Origin: Streptomyces omiyaensis
GTDB lineage: Bacteria > Actinomycetota > Actinomycetes > Streptomycetales > Streptomycetaceae
Reading direction: 5' to 3'
Length of the DNA: 64,000 nucleotides
Assembly: GCF_014650895.1 (NCBI RefSeq)
Contig: NZ_BMVV01000003.1
Location: 310,001-374,000 of the forward strand
Positions 48,573 to 56,434 of the stretch are shown here, piece after piece. The notes below the pieces were generated by a model. It was not told the origin of the DNA. It saw only the letters and a list, made by a program, of their open reading frames with translations, and made no database searches. Position 1 is the first letter of the stretch; each line of letters begins with the position of its first letter. The translations under genes and the position numbers were made by a program.

Positions 48573-49107
48573 CGACGGTGCCGAGCTGCGGCCCCTGGAG
48601 CCCTGGCAGGCGGAGGAGTTCCTCGCCCACATGGACCGCGGCCGGGAGTTCGTCGGCACCCACATCGGCCTCGCCGACGCCGTCCACGACCTCGACTCCG
48701 CCCGCGCCTTCCTCCGCGGCTACGCCGACAGGACCGCGCACGACACCGGACGGCTCTACGGCATCTGGAGCGACGGCACCCTCGTCGGCGGCGTCATGTT
48801 CCGCACCATGGACGTGGCCGCCGGCAACGCCGAGGTCGGCTGCTGGCTGGAGCCCGCCGCCGCCGGCCGCGGGCTGATCACCCGCGCCTGCCGGACCCTC
48901 ATCGACTGGGCCGTCGACCGGCGCGGCATCCACCGCCTCGAATGGTTCGTCTCCTCGGAGAACCTGCCGAGCATCGCCGTCGCCCGCCGCCTCGGCATGA
49001 CCAGGGAGGGCGTCCTGCGCGAGCACCACACCCACCGCGGCACCCGCGTCGACACCGAGATCTGGGCCGTCCTCGCCCCCGACTGGCGCGCCGCCCGGCC
49101 CGTCTGA
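48550..49107 (+). CDS. GNAT acetyltransferase (RimJ/RimL type)
   Basis: A 185-residue ribosomal-protein-type N-acetyltransferase. ELRPLEPWQAEEFLAHM starts the fold, VGCWLEPAAAGRGLITRA is the acetyl-CoA loop (Q/R-x-x-G-x-G/A as AAGRGL), and SENLPSIAVARRLGMTREG is the motif B helix. Target may be an N-terminus or a small amine. ATG 48550 has GGAGGAGAACGAGG upstream and lies inside the last 23 bases of the MMPL gene in another frame, so the two are coupled. Confidence 0.87.
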   Translation: MFATSLGDDGAELRPLEPWQAEEFLAHMDRGREFVGTHIGLADAVHDLDSARAFLRGYADRTAHDTGRLYGIWSDGTLVGGVMFRTMDVAAGNAEVGCWLEPAAAGRGLITRACRTLIDWAVDRRGIHRLEWFVSSENLPSIAVARRLGMTREGVLREHHTHRGTRVDTEIWAVLAPDWRAARPV

Positions 49108-49590
49108 CCCCTCTCCGCCGGACCCCGCGCCCACCCGTCCCGGCCGCCCCATCGCGCCCGGCCGACCCGCCCGTCTCCGCCGACCTGCCGCGCTTGGCGG
49201 ACCCGCCCGTCCCGGCCGACCCATCGCGCCCGGCCGACCGGCCAGGCCTGCGCCCGCCCGCCTTGCCTGCCCGGCCCGCGTCCGCCCTTGCCCGGCCGTA
49301 GGGGCCTGCGTGCGCCCGCCCGGCCTGCGTGCGCCCGCCCGTGTCTGCCCGGCCCGCCCGGCCGCGTAGGGTCCTGCCGGTGCCCGCCCGGACTGCGCCC
49401 GCCCGTGCCCGGCCCGTCCGGGTGTAGGGGCCGCAGGGGCCGCAGGGGCCGTAAGGCCCGTACCGGACAGGCCCGACGACGGCCTAAGGCACTCCTCGGC
49501 CCTCCCTAAGGCCCCCCGCGTCCCGAACATGCGGCACTCGCCCGATGCCCCCGCACCGGCTGGGCGGGGAAGGTGGAGGCATCGCAAGGA
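49108..49590. repeat. C-rich degenerate tandem-repeat spacer
   Basis: About 480 bases, strongly C-rich on the plus strand, built from variants of CCCGCCCGGCC and GTAGGGGCC. Two perfect adjacent copies of the 19-base unit GCCTGCGTGCGCCCGCCCG occupy 49304-49322 and 49323-49341. GACCCGCCCGTC also recurs. GTAGGG-type units appear near 49299, 49367 and 49421. No believable gene is present. Confidence 0.7.
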
Positions 49591-49623
49591 GCGATGCCGA
49601 CACCGCAGCCCAGGGAGCACCCC

Positions 49624-49797
49624 ATGTACGCCTACGAACTCCACCGCGCCGCCCACGCCGAGCTCGTCCGCGAGGCCGCCGCCCAGCGCCTCGGCCGCGA
49701 GGCCGCCCGCGCCGCCAAGGCCGCCCGCCGGGCCGGCCGCCATGAACACGAGGGGCGGGTGGGCACCGGCAAGGACCGCTTCGCCCAGGTCGCGTGA
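49624..49797 (+). CDS. Small basic Ala/Arg-rich protein
   Basis: A 57-residue protein: MYAYELHRAAHAELVREAA followed by an Arg/Ala-rich amphipathic helix (RLGREAARAAKAARRAGR) and a His/Gly tail ending KDRFAQVA. Small proteins with the MYAYELH start are frequent in Streptomyces and usually lie alone or beside regulators; their role is unknown. ATG 49624 has GGGAG upstream with 8 bases spacing. ATG 49594 in frame has AAGGAG, only 2-3 bases away. It ends 7 bases before the candidate start of the LAL regulator, so the two may share a transcript. Confidence 0.72.
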   Translation: MYAYELHRAAHAELVREAAAQRLGREAARAAKAARRAGRHEHEGRVGTGKDRFAQVA

Positions 49798-49804
49798 CCC
49801 CCGT

Positions 49805-52800
49805 ATGGGCGAACCGCAGGACGCCTGTGCGATGCTCGGCGCCGTGGAGACCAGGTCCGTCAGCCCCGTCTTCGTCGGCCGCGCCGGCGAACTCACCGCC
49901 CTCGCCGAGGCGCTCTCCCGCGCGACAGCGGGAGAGCCCCAGGCCCTTCTCGTCGGCGGTGAGGCCGGGGTCGGCAAGACCCGGCTCGTCGAGGAGTTCC
50001 GCGACGCCGCCTGCGCCACCGGCGCCGTGGTCGCCCTCGGCGGCTGCGTGGAGCTCGGTGCCGACGGACTCCCCTTCGCCCCCTTCTCCGCCGCCCTGCG
50101 CACCCTGCGCCGCCTCCTCCCCGAGGAGCTCACCGCCGCCGCCGACGGGCACGAGGGCGAGCTCGCCCGGCTCCTCCCCGAGCTCGGCGACCCCGGCGGC
50201 TCCGACGCCGGCGACGAGGACGCCACCGCCCGCCTCTTCGAGCTGACCGTCCGCCTCCTGGAGCGGCTCGCCGCGGACCGGACCCTCGTCCTCGTCCTGG
50301 AGGACCTCCACTGGGCCGACACCTCCACCCGCCACCTCCTCACCTACCTGCTGCGCACCCTGCGCCGCGGCCGGATCGTGGTCGTCGCCACCTACCGGGC
50401 CGACGACATCCACCGCCGCCACCCGCTGCGCCCCCTCCTCGCCGAACTCGACCGGATGCGCACCATCCGCCGCATCGAGCTCGCCCGCTTCACCCGCACC
50501 GAGGTGCACCGCCAGCTCACCGGCATCCTGGCCGCCGAACCCGCCCCCGGCCTCGTCGACGAGATCTTCGACCGCTCCGACGGCAACGCCTTCTTCGTCG
50601 AGGAACTCGTCGCCTCCCACACCTGCGGCGTCGCCGCCGCACCCCTCAGCGACTCCCTCCGCGACCTCCTCCTGGTCCGCGTCGAGACCCTCCCCGAGGA
50701 CGCCCAGCGGGCCGCCCGGATCGTCGCCGAGGGCGGCTCCACCGTCGAGCACGGCCTGCTCGCCGCCGTCTCCGGCCTCTCCGAGGACGACCTCATCGAG
50801 GCCCTGCGCGCCGCCGTCGGCGCCAACATCCTCCTCGCCGTCCCCGACGGCGACGGCTACCGCTTCCGCCACTCCCTGGTCCGCGAGGCCGTCAGCGACG
50901 ACCTGCTGCCCGGCGAGCGCTCCCGCCTCAACCGGCGCTACGCCCAGGCCCTGGAGGCCGACCCCGGCCTCGTCCGCCCCGAGGAGCGGGCCACCCGCCT
51001 GGCCACGTACTGGTACCACGCCCACGACCCGGCCAAGGCCCTCCCCGCCGTCCTCGACGCCTCGGTGGCCACCCGCAAGCGCCACGCCTACGCCGAACAG
51101 CTGCGCCTCCTCGAACGGGCGATGGAGCTCTGGGACGAGGCCCCCGCCGAGGTCCGGGCCGGCCTGCGCCCCCTGGACTACGCCGACTCCTACCCGCCCT
51201 GCGGCTGCGACCCCGAGACCACCCCGCTGCGCCAGCTCGACCTGCTCGCCGAGGCCGCCGTCGCCGCCCGGCTCTGCGGCGAACGCGAACGCGCCCTCAA
51301 GATCGGCAAGATGGCCCTCCGTCTCCTCGACGGCGACGACGAGCACGACCCGCTGCGCGCCGCCTGGTTCTGGACCGAGCAGTCCCGGCTCCAGTCCAAC
51401 CTCGGCCGGGGCGACGGCTGGGCGGAGATCTCCCGCGCCCAGGAGCTCGTCAAGGGTCTGCCGCCCTCCGCCGTCCACGCCACCGTCCTCGCCGGCGCCG
51501 CCGGCTGGGGCATGCTCCGCAAGCCCGGTCCCGACTCCCTCGCCGCCGCCGAGCGCGCCGTCGAGTACGCCCGCCTGGTCAAGGCCGAGGCGACCGAACT
51601 CAACGCCCGGCTCACCCTCGGCACCATCATGGTCGCCGCCGGCGACCGCGAGGCGGGCCTCGCCGAGATGCACGCGGTCCGCGAACGGACCACCGCCCTC
51701 GGCCAGTTCCACGAAGCTGCCCGCGCCCACATCAACCTCGTCTCCGCCCTGGAGTCCCTCGGCCGCTCCGCCGAGGCCGTCGAGCTCGCCGACTCCGGCA
51801 TCGCCCTCGCGCTCGCCCGCGGCCTGGTCGAGTCCACCGGCTGGATCCGCGGCAACAGGGCCGAGTCCCTCCACTCCCTCGGCCGCTGGGACGAGTCCCG
51901 CGCCGAGGCCGAACGCCTCCTCTCCTCCGCCACCAGCACCAAGCCCCGCGCCTCCGCCCACCTCCGGCTCGCCCAGATCGCCGTCGCCCGCGGCGAGACC
52001 GCCACGGCGGCCCGCCACCTGGACGAGGCCCGCGCCGTCTACGGCACCCGCGACCCCATCCCGCAGTACACCCTCCCGCTGGCCGGCATCGACGCCGCCG
52101 CGGCCGCCGCCGAAGGCCGCCTCGCCGACGTCCGCACCCTGGTCGCCAGCGCCGCCGAGGCGGGGTTCCCGCCCGGCACCCACCGCTACGGCTGGCCCCT
52201 CGTCCTCACCGCCGTCACCGCCGAGGCCGACAGCAGGGGCCTCCCCGCCGCCGAGGAGGGCCGCGCCGAGGCCCTGGCCGCCGTCCGCCGCTGCGTCCGC
52301 GCCCTCGCCGCCCCCGCGCCCGTCTGGGCCGCCCACGCGTCCCAGGTCGCCGAGGAGCTCGCCCGCGCCGAGGGGCGCGAGACCGCCGCCCGCTGGGCCG
52401 AGGCCGTCGAGGCCTGGACCCCGCTCGACCAGCCCTACCCGCTGGCCCGCGCCCGCCACCGGCTCGCCGACGCCCTCCTCACCGAGGGAGGCCGGCGCGA
52501 GGAGGCCACGGCCCTGCTCCGGCAGGTCCACGCCACCGCCGTCGCCCTCGGCGCCCGCCCGCTCCGCGAGGACGTCGAGCTGCTCGCCGCCCGCGCCCGG
52601 ATCCCCCTCGCGGCCGACCCCGCCGCCGACGCCCCGGAACCGGAGTCCGAGGCCGACGCCTTCGGTCTGACCCCCCGCGAGCAGGACGTCCTGCACCTGG
52701 TCGCGGCCGGCCGGACCAACCGGCAGATCGCCGAGGAGCTGTTCATCTCACCGAAGACCGCCAGCGTCCACGTCTCCAACATCCTCGCCAAGCTGGGCGT

Positions 52801-52864
52801 CTCCGGCCGAGGCGAGGCCGCCGCGCTCGCCCACCGCCTCCACCTCCTCGACACCCCCCGCTGA
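49805..52864 (+). CDS. LuxR-family LAL regulator (AAA ATPase - TPR - HTH)
   Basis: A 1019-residue regulator of the large ATP-binding LuxR type. FVGRAGELTALAEAL opens the ATPase module. Walker A is GGEAGVGKTRLVEEF near residue 53, Walker B TLVLVLEDLHWADTSTRHLL, and STAND/AAA-type sensor and arm domains follow. Helical TPR-like repeats run about 430-930. The C-terminal HTH is FGLTPREQDVLHLVAAGRTN plus RQIAEELFISPKTASVHVSN, a complete LuxR motif. LAL proteins are typical activators of sugar or secondary-metabolite genes. The start is uncertain: ATG 49805, or GTG 49844 (VETRSVSPVFVGR), the latter fitting a leaderless transcript. Target genes unknown; no biosynthetic cluster lies next to it. Confidence 0.9.
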   Translation: MGEPQDACAMLGAVETRSVSPVFVGRAGELTALAEALSRATAGEPQALLVGGEAGVGKTRLVEEFRDAACATGAVVALGGCVELGADGLPFAPFSAALRTLRRLLPEELTAAADGHEGELARLLPELGDPGGSDAGDEDATARLFELTVRLLERLAADRTLVLVLEDLHWADTSTRHLLTYLLRTLRRGRIVVVATYRADDIHRRHPLRPLLAELDRMRTIRRIELARFTRTEVHRQLTGILAAEPAPGLVDEIFDRSDGNAFFVEELVASHTCGVAAAPLSDSLRDLLLVRVETLPEDAQRAARIVAEGGSTVEHGLLAAVSGLSEDDLIEALRAAVGANILLAVPDGDGYRFRHSLVREAVSDDLLPGERSRLNRRYAQALEADPGLVRPEERATRLATYWYHAHDPAKALPAVLDASVATRKRHAYAEQLRLLERAMELWDEAPAEVRAGLRPLDYADSYPPCGCDPETTPLRQLDLLAEAAVAARLCGERERALKIGKMALRLLDGDDEHDPLRAAWFWTEQSRLQSNLGRGDGWAEISRAQELVKGLPPSAVHATVLAGAAGWGMLRKPGPDSLAAAERAVEYARLVKAEATELNARLTLGTIMVAAGDREAGLAEMHAVRERTTALGQFHEAARAHINLVSALESLGRSAEAVELADSGIALALARGLVESTGWIRGNRAESLHSLGRWDESRAEAERLLSSATSTKPRASAHLRLAQIAVARGETATAARHLDEARAVYGTRDPIPQYTLPLAGIDAAAAAAEGRLADVRTLVASAAEAGFPPGTHRYGWPLVLTAVTAEADSRGLPAAEEGRAEALAAVRRCVRALAAPAPVWAAHASQVAEELARAEGRETAARWAEAVEAWTPLDQPYPLARARHRLADALLTEGGRREEATALLRQVHATAVALGARPLREDVELLAARARIPLAADPAADAPEPESEADAFGLTPREQDVLHLVAAGRTNRQIAEELFISPKTASVHVSNILAKLGVSGRGEAAALAHRLHLLDTPR

Positions 52865-52958
52865 CCCGCTCAGCCCCGCCCCGCCGCCCTCCGCCCCCGG
52901 CCGGGCGGCCGGCGGCGCGCGGGGCCCTGCGGGGCCGCGCCGGGACCGCCTGGGGCCG

Positions 52959-54095
52959 TCATCTCACGTCGAGACGCAGGATCCGGTCGTCCCCGGGCTC
53001 CGGCGTGCCCCGGGTGTCGGTCTCGCTCGTCACCAGCCACAGCCGGCCGGCCCCGTCCGCGAGGACCGTCCGCAGCCGCCCGTGCTCCCCGGTCAGGAAG
53101 GCCTCCGGCTCCCCGGAGCGCTCCGCGCCCGCCAGCGGGATCCGCCACAGCCGCTCGCCGCGCAGCCCCGCCATCCACACCGCGCCCCGGGCGTGGGCGA
53201 TCCCGCTCGGCGACGCCTCCGAGGTCGGCCACTGCGCCACCGGGTCCACGAACCCCGCGGCGCCGGCCCGGCCCTCGACCTCCGGCCATCCGTAGTTCCG
53301 CCCCGGCTCGACCAGGTTCAGCTCGTCCCAGGTGTTCTGCCCGAACTCGGCCGCCCAGAGCCGCCCTTCGTCGTCCCAGGCGATGCCCTGCACGTTCCGG
53401 TGCCCGGACGAGTAGACGACCGAGCCGGGGTAGGGATTGCCCGGCGCCGGCTTCCCCTCCGGGGTCATCCGCAGGATCTTCCCGCCCAGCGACTCCCGGT
53501 CCTGCGCCAGCCCCGTCCGCCCGGTCTCGCCCGTCCCCGCGTACAGCATCCCGTCCGGGCCGAAGGCGATCCGCCCGCCGTTGTGCACCACGCCCTTGGG
53601 GATGCCGGTGAGCACCGGCTCCGGCGCCCCCAGCCGGTCGCCCTCCCCGCCCCCGTACCGCATCCGGACGATCCGGTTGTCCGACTCCGCGGTCAGATAG
53701 GCGTAGACCCACCCCTCGCGCACGGCGAGGCCCATCAGCCCGCCCTCGCCGCCCGGCACCACGCCCGGCACCTCGCCCAGCGGGGTCTTCGTCCCGCTGC
53801 GCCCGTCCACCCGGGTCACCGTCCGCTCGTCGCGCGAGGAGACCAGCAGATCGCCGCCCGGCAGCGCGGCGAGCCCCCACGGCGAGCGCAGCCCCTCGGT
53901 CAGCGTCCCGGCCACCGTCACCCGCCCGTCGCCGGCCGGGCGCGCGGCCCCGGAGGAGGCGGGGGCGCTCGACGCGGACCCCGGCGCCGGCGGCGGGGTG
54001 CCCCGCGCCCCGGTGTCGGCGCCCGAGGAGCAGCCCACCGCGAACACCAGCGCGGCGGCGCTTCCCCAGGCCTTCAGAACAGCAGGACGGCTCAT
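52959..54095 (-). CDS. PQQ-dependent sugar dehydrogenase family lipoprotein
   Basis: A 378-residue exported six-bladed beta-propeller of the soluble glucose dehydrogenase/Hedgehog-interacting-protein type. Signal peptide with lipobox AVGC (residues about 17-20 from ATG 54095), Ala/Ser/Pro linker, then GLRSPWGLAALPGGDLLVSSR. VVHNGGRIAFGPDGMLYAGTGE, GHRNVQGIAWD and GRNYGWPEVEG are family signatures with the catalytic His and calcium-binding Gly/Pro loops. Oxidises sugars or polyols if PQQ is available; some family members are not enzymes. ATG 54095 has GAAGGGACC upstream. Confidence 0.88.
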   Translation of the reverse strand: MSRPAVLKAWGSAAALVFAVGCSSGADTGARGTPPPAPGSASSAPASSGAARPAGDGRVTVAGTLTEGLRSPWGLAALPGGDLLVSSRDERTVTRVDGRSGTKTPLGEVPGVVPGGEGGLMGLAVREGWVYAYLTAESDNRIVRMRYGGGEGDRLGAPEPVLTGIPKGVVHNGGRIAFGPDGMLYAGTGETGRTGLAQDRESLGGKILRMTPEGKPAPGNPYPGSVVYSSGHRNVQGIAWDDEGRLWAAEFGQNTWDELNLVEPGRNYGWPEVEGRAGAAGFVDPVAQWPTSEASPSGIAHARGAVWMAGLRGERLWRIPLAGAERSGEPEAFLTGEHGRLRTVLADGAGRLWLVTSETDTRGTPEPGDDRILRLDVR

Positions 54096-54228
54096 GATCC
54101 GGTCCCTTCGACGGTACGAGTGTGCGAGCGGCATCCCTTCCTCCTTTGATACACCGCTCGCCCCGATCGCGTTCCCGCCTCCGGCGGTCTTTCCCGCTCC
54201 CGCCCCCGATCCCCGCCGCCACCGCGGC

Positions 54229-55242
54229 TCAGGACCGCGGATACTCCCAGGACTCGCGCGCCGCGGGCAGCGCCGCGAGCTCCGCCAGGTCGCCGGCGGT
54301 GAGCCGCAGCCCCGCCGCCCCGGCGTTCTCCACCGCCCACCGCTCCCGCTTCGTCCCCGGCACCGGCACCACGTGCCGGCCCTGCGCGAGCACCCACGCC
54401 AGCGCCACCTGCGCGGCGGTCACCTCGGCGCCGTGCCGTGCCGCGACCCGCCGCAGCCCGGCCACCAGCGGCTGGTTCGCCGCCATCATCTCCGCCGTGA
54501 AACGCGGGTGCCGGGCCCGCGGGTCGTCCGGCTCGAAACCGCCGCCCGGCGTCAGCGTCCCGGTCAGGAAACCGCTGCCCAGCGGCATCGCCGCGAGCAT
54601 GCCGATCCCGCGCGCCACGCACCAGGGCAGCAGCCGCGCGAGCGCCTCCGGCGCCCACACCGACAGCTCGGCCTGGACCGCCGCCACCGGGAACACCTGC
54701 TGCACCCGTTCCAGCTGACGGATCGTTCCCTCGTACAGATCACCGGTCCGCGAACGCCGGGTCCGCCGCACCCCGACCGCGCTGAGTCCCAGGGCCCGCA
54801 CCTTCCCCGCCGCCACCAGCCCCGCCATCGCGCCCCAGGTCTCCTCCACCGGGACCTCCGGATCGGCGCGGTGCAGCAGGTAGAGGTCGAGCACGTCCGT
54901 CTGGAGCCGCCGCAGCGAGGAGTCGCAGGCCCGGCGGACGTACTCCGGGCGCCCGTTGGCCACCACGTGCCCGTCGCCGACGAGCAGCCCGCACTTCGTC
55001 GAGACGAAGATCTCCGCCCGACGCTCCTTCAGCACCCGTCCCAGCAGCAGCTCGTTGGTGAACGGCCCGTACATGTCGGCGGTGTCGAGCAGGCTCACCC
55101 CCGCGTCCAGCGCCGCGTGCACGGCCCGCAGCGAGCGGTCCCCCCGCTGCTCCGAACGGCCGTAGGCCCAGCTCATCGGCATGCAGCCGAGGCCGACGGC
55201 CCCCACGCCGAGCGCCGTCGCCCCGATAGTCCTGCGCTCCAC
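54229..55242 (-). CDS. Aldo/keto reductase
   Basis: A 337-residue AKR with (beta/alpha)8 barrel. The tetrad is complete: Asp and Tyr in SLLDTADMYGPF, Lys in IFVSTKCGLL and His in DLYLLHRADPEV. Near the end HVVPVPGTKRERWAVEN is the usual NADPH phosphate-binding loop. GTG 55242 follows AAGGAGGGG with 9 bases spacing. It precedes the sugar dehydrogenase gene on the same strand, so the two may act on related carbohydrates, but the gap is 133 bases. It is divergent from the 2-hydroxyacid dehydrogenase. Confidence 0.92.
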   Translation of the reverse strand: MERRTIGATALGVGAVGLGCMPMSWAYGRSEQRGDRSLRAVHAALDAGVSLLDTADMYGPFTNELLLGRVLKERRAEIFVSTKCGLLVGDGHVVANGRPEYVRRACDSSLRRLQTDVLDLYLLHRADPEVPVEETWGAMAGLVAAGKVRALGLSAVGVRRTRRSRTGDLYEGTIRQLERVQQVFPVAAVQAELSVWAPEALARLLPWCVARGIGMLAAMPLGSGFLTGTLTPGGGFEPDDPRARHPRFTAEMMAANQPLVAGLRRVAARHGAEVTAAQVALAWVLAQGRHVVPVPGTKRERWAVENAGAAGLRLTAGDLAELAALPAARESWEYPRS

Positions 55243-55317
55243 GTGCCGCTACCCCTCCTTGTGCCGCCCCCCAAAGTAACCAATGGCACGCGGGATTCTT
55301 CGCATAGCCTCCCGGTC

Positions 55318-56280
55318 ATGACACTCGCACCCACCACCGCTGACGTGTGGCTTCCGATCCCCGCCGACGAGATCGACGGGCTGCCCGACCCGGGCGCGTC
55401 GGGACTGAACTACCGTTTCTGGGACGGCGGGGACGACTTCCCGGCCGATCCCGCCGGCTGCGCCTTCTACGTCGTCCCGTACATGAAGGGCTCCGCGATC
55501 GCGGTCCGCCCGCTCGCCGCGATGACCTCGCTGCGCGTCGTCCAGACCCTCTCGGCCGGCATCGACCACGTCGTCCCCGGCCTGGGCTCGCTCGGCCCCG
55601 GCGTCTCGGTCTGCAACGCCAAGGGCGTCCACGAGGCCAGCACCGCCGAGCTCACCCTCGCCCTGATCCTCGCCTCCCTGCGCGGCATCCCCCGCTTCGT
55701 CCGCGGACAGGACGCCGAGGAGTGGCGGGACGGCTTCTACCCGGCGCTCGCCGACAAGTCGGTCCTCATCGTCGGGTACGGATCGATCGGCTCGGCCATC
55801 GAGGACCGGCTCGCGCCCTTCGAGTGCGCGCGGGTGGCGCGCGTCGCACGCTCCGCGCGCACCACGGCCCGCGGTCCCGTGCACGCGCTGGACGACCTGC
55901 CCGCCCTGCTGCCCGAGGCCGACGTGGTGGTGCTCTCCACCCCCCTCACGCCCGGGACCAGGCACCTGGCCGACGCGGGCTTCCTCGCCCGGATGAGGGA
56001 CGGCGCGCTGCTCGTCAACGTCGCCCGCGGACCGGTGGTCGACACGAACGCCCTGCTCAAGGAGGTGGAGAGCGGGCGGATCACGGCGGCGCTGGACGTC
56101 ACCGACCCGGAACCGCTGCCGGCCGGGCACCCGCTGTGGCACGCTCCCGGTGTCCTCGTCACCCCCCACGTCGGCGGATCCACCTCGGCGTTCATGCCGA
56201 GGGCGAAGCGGCTGATCGCGGCGCAGGTCGGACGGTTCGCGGCGGGGGAGGAGCTCGCGAACGTCCTCCGGACCACCTGA
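55318..56280 (+). CDS. D-2-hydroxyacid dehydrogenase family protein
   Basis: A 320-residue NAD(P)-dependent enzyme of the SerA/LDH-like family. Dinucleotide loop SVLIVGYGSIGSAIEDRL, catalytic Arg in LLVNVARGPVVDT, Glu in DVTDPEPLPAGHPLW and His in VLVTPHVGGSTS. Acts on a short 2-oxo or 2-hydroxy acid; the regulatory C-terminal domains of SerA are absent. ATG 55318 has no ribosome site; TAGCCT ends 8 bases before it, suggesting a leaderless mRNA. Substrate unknown. Confidence 0.9.
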   Translation: MTLAPTTADVWLPIPADEIDGLPDPGASGLNYRFWDGGDDFPADPAGCAFYVVPYMKGSAIAVRPLAAMTSLRVVQTLSAGIDHVVPGLGSLGPGVSVCNAKGVHEASTAELTLALILASLRGIPRFVRGQDAEEWRDGFYPALADKSVLIVGYGSIGSAIEDRLAPFECARVARVARSARTTARGPVHALDDLPALLPEADVVVLSTPLTPGTRHLADAGFLARMRDGALLVNVARGPVVDTNALLKEVESGRITAALDVTDPEPLPAGHPLWHAPGVLVTPHVGGSTSAFMPRAKRLIAAQVGRFAAGEELANVLRTT

Positions 56281-56434
56281 GCCCCGCGCCCGCCCCGCGC
56301 GCCCCCGGTGCGCCGCCCACCACCCCCCTGACAGTCACGGAGAGTACTGCGACCCTGTCCCTGAGTGACGGTCCTGGTGTATCGTCCCGGATCGGGGGAC
56401 ATGCGTCGTGTACGGGCTGACGCTGGGGAGCGAA

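Noticed and set aside
49484..52696. 1070-codon minus-strand frame opposite the LAL regulator
   Set aside because: Gly/Ala/Glu-rich antisense shadow; the plus strand has complete Walker and HTH motifs.
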